From Bacteroidota bacterium (GTDB lineage: Bacteria > Bacteroidota > Ignavibacteria > Kryptoniales > JAKASW01): a DNA stretch of 64,000 bases. The stretch spans positions 61,030 to 125,029 of the forward strand of contig JAKAGT010000015.1 in the NCBI GenBank assembly GCA_021825585.1, given 5' to 3'. Shown in pieces: positions 36,113 through 44,492 of this stretch. Positions within the stretch are counted from its first letter, which is position 1; every line of letters begins with the position of its first letter. A model generated the notes under the pieces. The model was not told the origin of the DNA. It saw nothing but the letters and a program-made list of their open reading frames with translations, and made no database searches. The position numbers were made by a program, and so were the translations under genes.

Positions 36113-38103
36113 AAAAGTTCAGACGGGCAATCGCCATTGCTTTGCCGCTCTTCATCCTGTACGGCTTCTTCCTGTTTCTCAGAGCTTCAGATGACCCGAA
36201 GTTCTGCGCCTCGTGTCATTACATGCAGCAGTACTACGACAACTGGCTCACTTCTTCACACAATCAGATATCTTGTGGGAAGTGCCATTACGCGCCCGGT
36301 CTTGGTAATTATCTCAAAGGCAAATTAAGGTTAGCTTCTGAAATAGTCCGCTACTACATCGGCGCCTATTCACCGGAGGTCACTTCGAAAATCAGCGACG
36401 GCGCGTGCCTCCAGTGTCACAAGACACAGGATTTCTACAAGACGATAGAGTTTGATAGAGGTAAGATCACGTTCAGTCATCAGGTCCATCTGTCGAGCAA
36501 GAAAGTCAATTTCTCGTTCAAGTGCCAGACCTGCCATTCCCAATTAGTGCAGGGCAAGCACGGCGGCGTCTCGACTCAAATCTGCGTACTGTGTCACTTT
36601 GATGGGTCGGACATGCGTGGAGGTCCAGTTGGCGGATGCAATACATGTCATGGTCCGCCACAAAACGATATTTATGTTTGGGATACTCCTTTCAATCACT
36701 CCAAATATCTGAAGAGTGGAGTCGAATGTCAGACTTGCCACTTACATGTGACAACAGGAACCGGAAGTGTCACAAGAGACAAGTGTCTGGAGTGCCACGT
36801 GAGTGTGGCGGATACGTTTCCTGACAGGAAGAGCATTCATGAGGAACATGTTGGCAAGGATAATATCAAATGTTTCAAGTGCCATGGAGAGATCAAGCAT
36901 GGGAGGATTGAAATGTACGATGTCTTTTCTCCAGACTGCCAACAATGCCATGGAAACCGTCACAGTACACAGGAAATGGTTTTCTCAGGGTCAGGCGGAA
37001 CAAACGTACCTGTGATTCCGGATCCCATGTTCTTGGCGGATGTGACTTGCGAGGGATGCCATAGTTCCATGGCCGTGGGTACCAGCGGTGTGATTGCCTC
37101 TCAGAATCCCACACAAGTGGATCCAACGAGAAGTCTAGCTAAGCTCTCGACATGCAGCACATGCCATGGTGGAAATTACGACAAGCTGATGATTATGTGG
37201 CAGGATAATGTAAAAGCGAGGATACAGAAGCTTGAGCTGGCCGAGTCAAGAAACTATCTTTTCACCGGTCGGAAACCCGCCCAGGACAAGAACCTCGATC
37301 TTGTCCTGAAAGATGGAAGCTACGGAGCACATAACAACAGGTATGTCAACCTGCTTCTTGACCAAACAGAGAAGCAATTGAAAGTAGTCGATAAGAAGCC
37401 CGGCGTTGAATTTCTGTATGAAAGGAATTCCGCCTGCCTGACCTGTCACTTTGGTATTGAGAACCTCAGCGTCAATGTGAAGGGTGAAACCTTCCCTCAC
37501 GGTTCTCACCTCTTTACAAGGAGGTGTGTCGATTGCCATCAAGATGCATCACCATCTTCGGCTAATCACGGTAAGTTGGCCGAGAAGGCTACCTCTTGCA
37601 CGAACTGCCACCACGAAAGTAAGGACACAAAGTGTGAGACATGCCATAGCTTGCAGTCAGATTTCTACAGCGGGAAATTTCTTGCCGCTTCACCTGACAC
37701 AATGGCAGCATCTGGTATCGCCTGTTCCGACTGTCACCTCGCTGAAGGAAATTACCCTTCAATACCGACAACGCAGGTGTGCTCAAGCTGTCATGACGAA
37801 GCGGCAACGAAGAAATATGAAGCAGAGATAATTCAGGTTGAAAACGCCATTTCTCAGTGGAATCGAATTTTTCCCGAAATGGTTGCATATTATAAATCAA
37901 AGCAATCAAAAGAAACGCTAGATACTCTCAGGGCCATTGAGTCCGACTTAGAAAAAGTTGAAGAGGAAGGTTCGATGGGTGTCCACAACCTAGGTTTCAC
38001 ACAGGGCTTGATCAGGAGGGCGACCACTTTTGTCGGAAGTTTCAAGTCTGGCTCTGATAGCAGGGCGGGAACCGCACAATTATCCGGGATGGATGGGCGA
38101 TAG
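36109..38103 (+). CDS. 18-heme cytochrome c with NapC/NirT-like N-terminus
   Basis: This protein of 664 residues has one N-terminal transmembrane helix (about 5-27) that probably stays as an anchor. The first two heme motifs, CASCHYMQQYYDNW and ISCGKCHYAPG, copy the quinol-dehydrogenase NapC/NrfH pattern. A further 16 CXXCH motifs follow, 18 in total. The C-terminal 100 residues have no hemes, include a helical coil (about 565-625) and end with GVHNLGFTQGLIRRA, a tail common in large multiheme proteins. No CXXCK catalytic motif is present, so a nitrite reductase role is unlikely. It should take electrons from quinol or the b subunits and pass them outward. Confidence 0.9.
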   Translation: MKKFRRAIAIALPLFILYGFFLFLRASDDPKFCASCHYMQQYYDNWLTSSHNQISCGKCHYAPGLGNYLKGKLRLASEIVRYYIGAYSPEVTSKISDGACLQCHKTQDFYKTIEFDRGKITFSHQVHLSSKKVNFSFKCQTCHSQLVQGKHGGVSTQICVLCHFDGSDMRGGPVGGCNTCHGPPQNDIYVWDTPFNHSKYLKSGVECQTCHLHVTTGTGSVTRDKCLECHVSVADTFPDRKSIHEEHVGKDNIKCFKCHGEIKHGRIEMYDVFSPDCQQCHGNRHSTQEMVFSGSGGTNVPVIPDPMFLADVTCEGCHSSMAVGTSGVIASQNPTQVDPTRSLAKLSTCSTCHGGNYDKLMIMWQDNVKARIQKLELAESRNYLFTGRKPAQDKNLDLVLKDGSYGAHNNRYVNLLLDQTEKQLKVVDKKPGVEFLYERNSACLTCHFGIENLSVNVKGETFPHGSHLFTRRCVDCHQDASPSSANHGKLAEKATSCTNCHHESKDTKCETCHSLQSDFYSGKFLAASPDTMAASGIACSDCHLAEGNYPSIPTTQVCSSCHDEAATKKYEAEIIQVENAISQWNRIFPEMVAYYKSKQSKETLDTLRAIESDLEKVEEEGSMGVHNLGFTQGLIRRATTFVGSFKSGSDSRAGTAQLSGMDGR

Positions 38104-38146
38104 ATTGACAATCGAACAGGCAGCAATTGAATCAGGAGGAAGCGGC

Positions 38147-38515
38147 ATGGGACAGAACAGCCAAATTGGCAGCCGGCTGAGGGCGCGGTTTGAGTCTCTT
38201 TTGAGAAGGAAGATTAGCGTGATGCTACAGGCTATGTATGACCGGCCGGATGAATTTGTCGATCTGGAAAGCGGGGAAAAGTACATCTGCACAGTATGCG
38301 ATCTGGAGTACAAGAGATGTGAAGTCGAGCCGGATTACAGGTGTGAGATCGCCCGGAAGAGGGAGACCGAGTTCAAGGAGCTCGAGCTCGCACTCGACCG
38401 GCTGAGGAGGGGAACTTTTGGTTATTGTGAAAACTGCTCAAACTTCATCGGTCAGAAAGAGCTTAAGAAAAATCCGACCAGGACATTTTGCAGCGAATGT
38501 GGCGGGAGGAATTGA
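38147..38515 (+). CDS. Second DksA/TraR-type zinc-finger protein
   Basis: This protein of 122 residues has a C-terminal finger YCENCSNFIGQKELKKNPTR followed by FCSEC, preceded by the usual ELALDRLRRGTFG helix. Four further cysteines (CTVCDLEYKRC, YRCE) lie in the middle and could bind another metal. The frame is open from 38030 inside the 18-heme gene, but AGGAGG at 38134-38139, seven bases before ATG 38147, fixes the start. It lies within the cytochrome cluster between the 18-heme and tetraheme genes, making it the second such protein in the cluster after 30511. A role in regulation or maturation of the cluster is unproven. Confidence 0.85.
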   Translation: MGQNSQIGSRLRARFESLLRRKISVMLQAMYDRPDEFVDLESGEKYICTVCDLEYKRCEVEPDYRCEIARKRETEFKELELALDRLRRGTFGYCENCSNFIGQKELKKNPTRTFCSECGGRN

Positions 38516-38551
38516 TGCGGTATATACCAATAAATAAATGGAGGTAACAAG

Positions 38552-39103
38552 ATGCGAAAACTAACACTAATAGCCATGGCGATCGCCCTGACTTCGACTA
38601 TCTCGTTGGCGGGCGAACCCAGCCACCAATATGTTGGAGCGAGCGTTTGTGCCATGTGCCACAGGACACCAAAGAACGGTGAGCAGTTCCAGAAATGGCA
38701 GGCGAGCAAGCATTCTCAGGCCATGAAGGTTCTCTCAAGTCCCGAAGCTCTGAAGATTGCAAAGGAGAAGGGACTGAAGGGAGCACCCTCGGAGTCGCCT
38801 GAGTGTCTGCAATGCCACGAGACTGCGTACGACGCACCTGCTTCACAGCTCGGCCCGAGGTTCAATAAGGAAGACGGTGTGCAGTGCGAGACATGCCATG
38901 GACCAGGCAAAGACTACATGAAGATGGACATCATGAAGAATCAGAAACTCGCAGTTGCGAATGGGTTGGTCCTTCTTTCCGTCAAGGATGGCAGCGCAGA
39001 GAAGCTGTGTGTCACATGCCATAACAAGAAGAGTCCGACATTCAAGGGTTTCGACTTCAAGACGATGTGGCCACAGATAGCTCATCCGGTTCCGGCTAAT
39101 TAA
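38552..39103 (+). CDS. Tetraheme cytochrome c554-family protein
   Basis: This small periplasmic protein of 183 residues has a cleavable signal peptide (MRKLTLIAMAIALTSTISLA) and four CXXCH motifs (CAMCH, CLQCH, CETCH, CVTCH). KWQASKHSQAMKVL and CETCHGPGKDYM are typical of the cytochrome c554 group, whose best-known member carries electrons from hydroxylamine oxidoreductase; here it is probably a general shuttle. GGAGG lies about ten bases before ATG 38552. It is the last gene before a terminator (39184-39215), and so probably the end of the inner-membrane part of the cluster. As a soluble carrier it could bridge to the outer-membrane conduit. Confidence 0.9.
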   Translation: MRKLTLIAMAIALTSTISLAGEPSHQYVGASVCAMCHRTPKNGEQFQKWQASKHSQAMKVLSSPEALKIAKEKGLKGAPSESPECLQCHETAYDAPASQLGPRFNKEDGVQCETCHGPGKDYMKMDIMKNQKLAVANGLVLLSVKDGSAEKLCVTCHNKKSPTFKGFDFKTMWPQIAHPVPAN

Positions 39104-39183
39104 TTATGTCGTCTTTCATCTCCATAAAGGAAGGTGGGTTGTGAAGGTAAATGTGCATATGCAATCGGAAATTTGTGGAGAAG

Positions 39184-39215
39184 ACCGGCATCGTTCTCAC
39201 GATGCCGGTTATTTT
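39184..39215 (+). terminator. Intrinsic terminator between the two halves of the cytochrome cluster
   Basis: ACCGGCATCG (39184-39193) pairs over ten bases with CGATGCCGGT (39200-39209), with a six-base loop, followed by TATTTT. It lies 81 bases after the tetraheme gene, and inside a longer open frame (from 39141) of the barrel gene, which supports the later start for that gene. Confidence 0.8.
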
Positions 39216-39290
39216 CTCCCGGACGAATCAGGGACTAATAACTTCAAATTGTCGAGAACTGACTTCAGGGGTCGGGTTCTGGATCATTCT

Positions 39291-40616
39291 ATGCGCGACT
39301 TTAAATCCTTAGGGCTGCTTTCATTTGTCTTCCTCTTTGTCATGAACATGATGGGAAGCGGGCGAGCTTTCGCCCAGGCGGTTAGCGGACGGTTCGTCAC
39401 TTCGTTCTACTCTTACCAGCAATATGATACGACAGATGCTGCCAAGCTTGATTTGCGAGGTTTCGAGGCTATGCAGTTGAATTTCGGAGCGGGAAACTAC
39501 CAGTTGCATACGTACATACTCGCTACCAACGATTTCATCACGCCGCTGCCAACCGATCCTTTGCTCCGGGCCGGGAATTTGTATTTGGAGGCGAGAAACA
39601 TCGGCAATGTCGTGGATCTCAAACTGGGCCGGCAGCCAATCTTCAGCAAGGTCGGAGTCTCGTCCTTCGACGGCTTGAGCGCGAATGCCCACTTTTTAAA
39701 TAGGCAAGTATCCGTTATAGCCTTCGGCGGCGCACTTCCGCCCATAGATGAGAGGTTTGAACTGAACTCCGACCTGAAGAACAATACGCTTTACGGAGGT
39801 CAGGTGTACTACTCTCCGATTGAGAATCTCAGGATCGGCGGTGCGTATATAGATAAGAATTTTAAGCCGCCAAGTTATTATGCCTACCGCCTGACTGACC
39901 TGCACAACACTCCCAGCTTTGGTGACAGTGTTTATATCGACCCATCGGCCACGGCTTACCAGTTTGTTTCAGGCGATGTACTTTATTATAACAAGAATGT
40001 GACCGGCTATCTTCGAATCGACTATGATCTTAACTTCGCCGATTTCAATCGCACCGAGTTCTCATTTAGATACTCTCCGATAACTTCTCTTTCCGCAAAC
40101 TTCGAGTATTTTCATCGTGATGCACGACTGCCGTTTAACTCAATTTTCTCGGTGTTCGATCACGCCGGTACAGACGAATACGATTTGGGGGTGAACTATA
40201 TTCTTGCAAACAACGTCAGCGCCTTCGCATCTGTCAGCAAAGTCTATTACACCGGCGATAATTCGACTCAGTATTCGATCGGGACCAACATATACCTGTT
40301 CTCCCTGAACTTCTCCCATAATGACGGGTTTGCAGGAAACCTCAACGGGTTGAACGCCCAATTCATGTATCCACTGCTGGAACGCAGGATTGTTCTGATT
40401 GCCTCTGCGTCGGCGATGGATTATAAGATACTTCAGGAGAGCTCGATCCCAACCAACCGTCTTTACAGTGGCTCACTCGGGGTCACTTACAGGCCGATTG
40501 ACCTCCTTTCGTTCAACTTGCAGGGTCAGTACTATCAGAACCCGGTGTATAAGAACGACGTTAGAGGGTACCTGCAAGTGAACTACTATTTCTTCAAAAG
40601 TTTTGATTCGAATTGA
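39291..40616 (+). CDS. Outer-membrane beta-barrel (porin-like) of the cytochrome cluster
   Basis: This protein of 441 residues has a signal peptide (about 1-29, ending GRAFAQA) and then alternating amphipathic beta strands such as FVTSFYSYQQYD and LNFGAGNYQLHTYI, with a final strand YLQVNYYFFKSF. The pattern predicts a barrel of many strands. It has no heme motifs. The longer frame from 39141 contains a terminator hairpin, so I start at ATG 39291. It is followed closely by a 14-heme periplasmic cytochrome and a 7-heme lipoprotein. Such a trio forms the porin-cytochrome conduits of Geobacter (OmbB-OmaB-OmcB). The sequence itself shows no clear similarity I can name. Confidence 0.8.
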   Translation: MRDFKSLGLLSFVFLFVMNMMGSGRAFAQAVSGRFVTSFYSYQQYDTTDAAKLDLRGFEAMQLNFGAGNYQLHTYILATNDFITPLPTDPLLRAGNLYLEARNIGNVVDLKLGRQPIFSKVGVSSFDGLSANAHFLNRQVSVIAFGGALPPIDERFELNSDLKNNTLYGGQVYYSPIENLRIGGAYIDKNFKPPSYYAYRLTDLHNTPSFGDSVYIDPSATAYQFVSGDVLYYNKNVTGYLRIDYDLNFADFNRTEFSFRYSPITSLSANFEYFHRDARLPFNSIFSVFDHAGTDEYDLGVNYILANNVSAFASVSKVYYTGDNSTQYSIGTNIYLFSLNFSHNDGFAGNLNGLNAQFMYPLLERRIVLIASASAMDYKILQESSIPTNRLYSGSLGVTYRPIDLLSFNLQGQYYQNPVYKNDVRGYLQVNYYFFKSFDSN

Positions 40617-40627
40617 CGGAGGCGCAG

Positions 40628-41890
40628 ATGAAGAAACTATTACTCTTTGGAATTGTCGGATTGGTCGCGCTCCTGTCGATCTCCAATCTCTACGCAACGA
40701 AGGACGCTCCCAGGGTTGACAACGCGAAGCTGATTAAATTTTCCCATAAGCTGCATATCAACGACGTCGGCGCGGCCTGCACGGATTGTCATACCAATGT
40801 GACGACCAGCACGAAGGAAACCGACTATCTTATACCGAACATGTCTGTCTGTTACACTTGCCACGACCAATCGTCGACCAAGTGCGAGTTCTGCCATACT
40901 TCTTCGGACAGCAGCACCTATCGTGATCTCGTTCAGACGACAAGCCCGGTGTTCTTCTCGCACAAGAGGCATGCGGGTGTGCTGAAATTGAAATGTGAGA
41001 CCTGCCATCAGGGGCTCGACAAAGTCGAGTACGCGGAGCAGGCTCCTAACGGCGGTCTCCCGAAAATGGAGCAATGCGCGGTATGTCACGGTCAGCTGAG
41101 CAACAACTTCAGAGCTGAAAAGGTCAGTCATCCCATCACCACTGCCCCGGGTGCCTGCGGCGCGTGCCATAAAGACCTGACGCAGCTTGTCCCCGAGTCG
41201 CATAAGATGCCCGACTTCATGACGCAGCACAAAGACTTTGTCAACGCTTCCGGTCCGCAGAACGATTGCCGGTCGTGCCACTCTCCCACATCATGTCAGG
41301 AATGCCACGACGCCGGCAACTTCGCGAAGGACCTGACGCCAGGTCAGCTGTATGTCCCTTCGACTCCGTCGCTTTCGCCTGTGACCACACACAAGGAACT
41401 CACATTCCAGAAGGTTCATCCTTCTAACTTCAGATTCACTCACGCAATCGAGGCGAAGGGGCGTGAGAGCACCTGCTATACTTGTCACGACGAAAGGACG
41501 TTTTGCGTGCCATGTCATAACTCAGAGGCAAACGGAGCCCGGATTGAGCCTGTCTGGCACTTCGGAGGAGACTTCGTGACTCTCGGCGTCGGCAGTGGCG
41601 GAGGGAGACACGCACAATATGCGCGAAAGGACATCGAGAGTTGTGCAAGCTGCCACGATGTCCAGGGTGCCGACCCGGTCTGCATAACCTGTCACACCGA
41701 TCCCGATGGGATCAAAGGAGACGACCCCAGGACGCACGCGCCGTTCTTCATGCGGGACGTAAACGGGGACTGGCATACAAATCCTGGATCGGTTTGTTAC
41801 GTATGTCACACCGATCCTAACGCACATCCGGGCGGAAAGCCGGGTGTTGGATTTTGCGGTTATTGTCACGGCAGCAATCCGGGAGACTGA
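40628..41890 (+). CDS. 14-heme periplasmic cytochrome c
   Basis: This protein of 420 residues has a signal peptide (MKKLLLFGIVGLVALLSIS, cleavage near LYATK) and 14 CXXCH motifs. Several distal histidines lie in FSHK-type elements (FSHKLHINDVG, FFSHKRHAG, VSHPITTAPG), as in c7/NrfB-like chains. Start ATG 40628 has GGAGG at 40618-40622; a frame start at 40613 would overlap the barrel gene. Lying between the barrel gene and an exposed lipoprotein, it is probably the inner wire of a conduit, threading or docking to the barrel (like OmaB or MtrA, though those have fewer hemes). It is separated by 3 bases from the lipoprotein gene. Confidence 0.9.
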   Translation: MKKLLLFGIVGLVALLSISNLYATKDAPRVDNAKLIKFSHKLHINDVGAACTDCHTNVTTSTKETDYLIPNMSVCYTCHDQSSTKCEFCHTSSDSSTYRDLVQTTSPVFFSHKRHAGVLKLKCETCHQGLDKVEYAEQAPNGGLPKMEQCAVCHGQLSNNFRAEKVSHPITTAPGACGACHKDLTQLVPESHKMPDFMTQHKDFVNASGPQNDCRSCHSPTSCQECHDAGNFAKDLTPGQLYVPSTPSLSPVTTHKELTFQKVHPSNFRFTHAIEAKGRESTCYTCHDERTFCVPCHNSEANGARIEPVWHFGGDFVTLGVGSGGGRHAQYARKDIESCASCHDVQGADPVCITCHTDPDGIKGDDPRTHAPFFMRDVNGDWHTNPGSVCYVCHTDPNAHPGGKPGVGFCGYCHGSNPGD

Positions 41891-41893
41891 GAA

Positions 41894-42757
41894 ATGAAAA
41901 AACACATTGAAATAATATTAGCTATTGCCGTGGGCTTCGCTTTTAGTTCGTGCAGCAAGCTGCAAAATAATGTTCTTGCTCCTGCTTCAGTACAGGATGT
42001 GGTTCATCCGGCAGGTTGGACGGACCTTAATTCGTCCGAATTCCACGGGACTTATATCAAGCAGCATAATTACGACCTGGCCACATGTGCTTCATGTCAC
42101 GGTGCGGATTATCGTGGCGGGATTTCCGGCAAGTCGTGTTACACCTGCCACGAGGAGACAAACGGTCCTTTGGCATGTAACACCTGTCATGGCAGTCTGA
42201 ACAACGCCGCTCCCCCGCCGGATCTATCCGGCAACACGAGTACAACGGACCCGGGTGTCGGTGCTCATCAGAGCCACCTGGCGGGTAACAGCTACCTGTC
42301 ATCGGTGGCCTGTTCCTCCTGCCACGTCGTACCTCAGGCGGCCGGTCCTGGCATTCACCCGTTCGGTACTCAATCCGCCCTGGTGGCTTTCTCAGGGGTT
42401 GCTACTACCGAAACAAACACTCCGGGATCTCGTTTCTATGACAGCACTCAGCCGACTGTCGTGCCGCAACCGATGTTCAACCAGCAGACGCTGGAATGCT
42501 CGAACACCTATTGCCACGGTGATTTCAAGAACGGCAACAATTATACGCCCACCTGGAACAAAACAACATCCGGGCAGGCAGCTTGTGGTACATGTCACGG
42601 AATCCCACCCAACACGCCAATTCACCGGGGGCAGACTATGCAGACCTGCTACCTCTGTCACGAGCCAATGATCGGTCCGAACGGGGTCATACAGGACAGC
42701 TCACTCCACGTGAACGGAAAGTTGGAGCTATACGGGAAGTCCCTATCAGTGTGGTGA
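41894..42757 (+). CDS. Seven-heme outer-membrane lipoprotein cytochrome c
   Basis: This protein of 287 residues has a lipoprotein signal (MKKHIEIILAIAVGFAFSSC, lipobox FSSC). It carries six CXXCH motifs and one CX4CH (CSNTYCH, about residue 202). The CSNTYCHG...CGTCHG-IPP arrangement matches a domain known from Geobacter secreted cytochromes (CxxxxCH followed by CXXCH). It starts 3 bases after the 14-heme gene and is the third component of a probable porin-cytochrome conduit, facing the outside and reducing or oxidising extracellular partners. The substrate (metal oxide, electrode, other cell) is unknown. A terminator follows at 42808. Confidence 0.9.
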   Translation: MKKHIEIILAIAVGFAFSSCSKLQNNVLAPASVQDVVHPAGWTDLNSSEFHGTYIKQHNYDLATCASCHGADYRGGISGKSCYTCHEETNGPLACNTCHGSLNNAAPPPDLSGNTSTTDPGVGAHQSHLAGNSYLSSVACSSCHVVPQAAGPGIHPFGTQSALVAFSGVATTETNTPGSRFYDSTQPTVVPQPMFNQQTLECSNTYCHGDFKNGNNYTPTWNKTTSGQAACGTCHGIPPNTPIHRGQTMQTCYLCHEPMIGPNGVIQDSSLHVNGKLELYGKSLSVW

Positions 42758-42807
42758 GCTGGCACCTCTTCGGCGCGAGAGGATGAGTGGTACGATTTCT
42801 AAATGGG

Positions 42808-42841
42808 GAGCCAAGGGCAGATAAGGTGTCCTTGGCTCTTT
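42808..42841 (+). terminator. Terminator at the end of the cytochrome cluster
   Basis: GAGCCAAGG (42808-42816) pairs with CCTTGGCTC (42830-42838), and TTTG follows. It lies 50 bases after the last cytochrome gene. The T-run is short, but the position and stem are good. Confidence 0.7.
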
Positions 42842-42935
42842 GCTGTATGGGGACCGCTCATTCGTATTAAACGACTTTGATGCTTCTTAGGGTTCAAAAC
42901 ATTATCTTGAGATTTCATCAGCTAACTGCGGGAGA

Positions 42936-43733
42936 TTGTTGACGGAGCTTACAGACATAAAAGGCTGGCTTGTTGATTTGGATGGAACTCTGTATCTGGG
43001 GGACACAATCCTGCCCGGAGCCATCGAATTTATAGGGAAGTTGGAAGAGCAAAAGCGGCGGTTCAGATTCGTCTCAAATACCACGATCTACTCCCGCAGA
43101 CAAATTGCAGAAAAGCTGACGCGGCTCGGGATGAACGCGAGTGAGCAGCAAATATTCACCGCGCCTTCGGCTGCGGCAGAATTGCTGAGGACGTTCGGCG
43201 GTGTCAAATGTTATCTGGTTGTTGCCGATGCGCTGCGCGAAGAATTCGATGGGATAGATATCTCCGAAAGAAATCCCGACTATGTAGTGATCGGGGACGT
43301 CGGCAGGGACATGGACTACGAATTGCTGAATAAAGTGTTCAGGCTTGTAATGGGTGGAGCGGAATTGATCGCCCTTCAGAAGAATAGATTCTTCAGAGGT
43401 TCAGATGGTCTGCAGATAGATGTCGGCGCGTTCGTGGCTGGCCTCGAATACTCTTCGAATAAACAGGCGAAAATCATCGGCAAACCTTCCAGGCAGTTTT
43501 TCAATCTCGCCGTGCACGACATCAGAATAGAGGCGGGGGAGCGGTGGCTTTCAGCGGAGTTTGCCATGGTCGGAGACGATATAGAGTCCGATATCAAAGG
43601 CGCCATGGACGCCGGCCTGTTGGGAGTTCTTGTGAAAACAGGGAAATATAACGACTCATACAGTGAGCACTTCGGAATTGTTCCCGAGTACTCTTTCGAC
43701 TCCATCAAAGACTTGAGCGGGAGACTGGGTTAA
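42936..43733 (+). CDS. HAD-IIA family hydrolase (NagD-like phosphatase)
   Basis: This protein of 265 residues has the HAD nucleophile motif WLVDLDGTLYLGD near residue 10, motif II in RFRFVSNTTIYSRRQIAEKL, the C2-cap region (about 80-190), the lysine in KIIGKPSRQFF and motif IV MVGDDIESDIKGAMDAGL. This is the NagD/p-nitrophenyl phosphatase group, which acts on small phosphate esters such as nucleotides. The start is TTG (42936 or 42939); no ATG lies upstream in frame. The substrate cannot be told from sequence. It follows the cytochrome cluster but is separated by a terminator. Confidence 0.88.
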   Translation: MLTELTDIKGWLVDLDGTLYLGDTILPGAIEFIGKLEEQKRRFRFVSNTTIYSRRQIAEKLTRLGMNASEQQIFTAPSAAAELLRTFGGVKCYLVVADALREEFDGIDISERNPDYVVIGDVGRDMDYELLNKVFRLVMGGAELIALQKNRFFRGSDGLQIDVGAFVAGLEYSSNKQAKIIGKPSRQFFNLAVHDIRIEAGERWLSAEFAMVGDDIESDIKGAMDAGLLGVLVKTGKYNDSYSEHFGIVPEYSFDSIKDLSGRLG

Positions 43734-43841
43734 ATCTTGATTCAAGCCGGCCTTTCCGGATAAAAACTCAAACATGAGCGAATCTGCCAGAAATCTGTTG
43801 CTTTTCTCCGACCCCTTTGATTATTATTTGCACACATACCA

Positions 43842-44465
43842 ATGAATAACTTACACGTAATCGATCATCCCTTAGTCAAACGGGACGTGAGTCTCCTCCG
43901 CGCGAAATCGACGACAAGCGAAGATTTCAGGATAGTGCTGAGGCGGCTTACTTCTATCATGGTCTATGAAGTCACTAAAGACATCAGACTTGATTCTCAT
44001 ATCGTTGAAACTCCTTTGGAGAAGACCGACGGGTTCACACTGGCAGATGAAGTGATTCTTGTTCCTGTGCTGCGCGCCGGACTCGGCATGCTGGAAGCTT
44101 ACCTGGGTCTTCTTCCCAACGCGAAGGTTGGGCATGTCGGCGTCTATAGGGACGAGGCTACACTTAAACCCGTCGACTATTATGCGAAGTTTCCTCCGAA
44201 CCTGTCACAGAGCGTTGTGATACTGATAGATCCTATGCTGGCTACCGGAGGAAGTGCTTCTGCGGCGATTAGCTATCTCGAAGAGCGTGATGCGAAGAAC
44301 ATCCGTCTCAATTGCGTAGTGGCAGCTCCCGAGGGAGTTGCACTCCTCGAAAAGGAACATCCGAAAGTGAGGATCTATGCCGCAGTGCTGGACAGAGCGC
44401 TGAACAAGAGCGGTTACATCGTACCGGGTCTGGGCGATGCGGGAGACAGGATATACGGCACCTGA
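43842..44465 (+). CDS. upp: Uracil phosphoribosyltransferase
   Basis: This pyrimidine salvage enzyme makes UMP from uracil and PRPP. It has 207 residues, the usual length. Motifs are LHVIDHPLVKRDVSLLR at the N-terminus, VILVPVLRAGLGMLEAYL, the PRPP-binding loop VILIDPMLATGGSASAAI (about 128-145) and the C-terminal uracil-binding GYIVPGLGDAGDRIYGT, which ends the protein as in other family members. It stands between the HAD gene and a methyltransferase on the same strand. Confidence 0.97.
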   Translation: MNNLHVIDHPLVKRDVSLLRAKSTTSEDFRIVLRRLTSIMVYEVTKDIRLDSHIVETPLEKTDGFTLADEVILVPVLRAGLGMLEAYLGLLPNAKVGHVGVYRDEATLKPVDYYAKFPPNLSQSVVILIDPMLATGGSASAAISYLEERDAKNIRLNCVVAAPEGVALLEKEHPKVRIYAAVLDRALNKSGYIVPGLGDAGDRIYGT

Positions 44466-44492
44466 ACGGACGTGCCGGCAGCATAAGTCAGC

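Noticed and set aside
36109..38103. Nitrite or hydroxylamine reductase role for the 18-heme protein
   Set aside because: The N-terminus is NapC-like, but no CXXCK catalytic heme or known catalytic partner is present.
38030..38146. N-terminal extension of the second zinc-finger protein into the 18-heme gene
   Set aside because: AGGAGG before ATG 38147 and loss of family-like sequence upstream favour the short form.
39141..39290. N-terminal extension of the barrel protein
   Set aside because: It would contain a terminator hairpin and precede the signal peptide.
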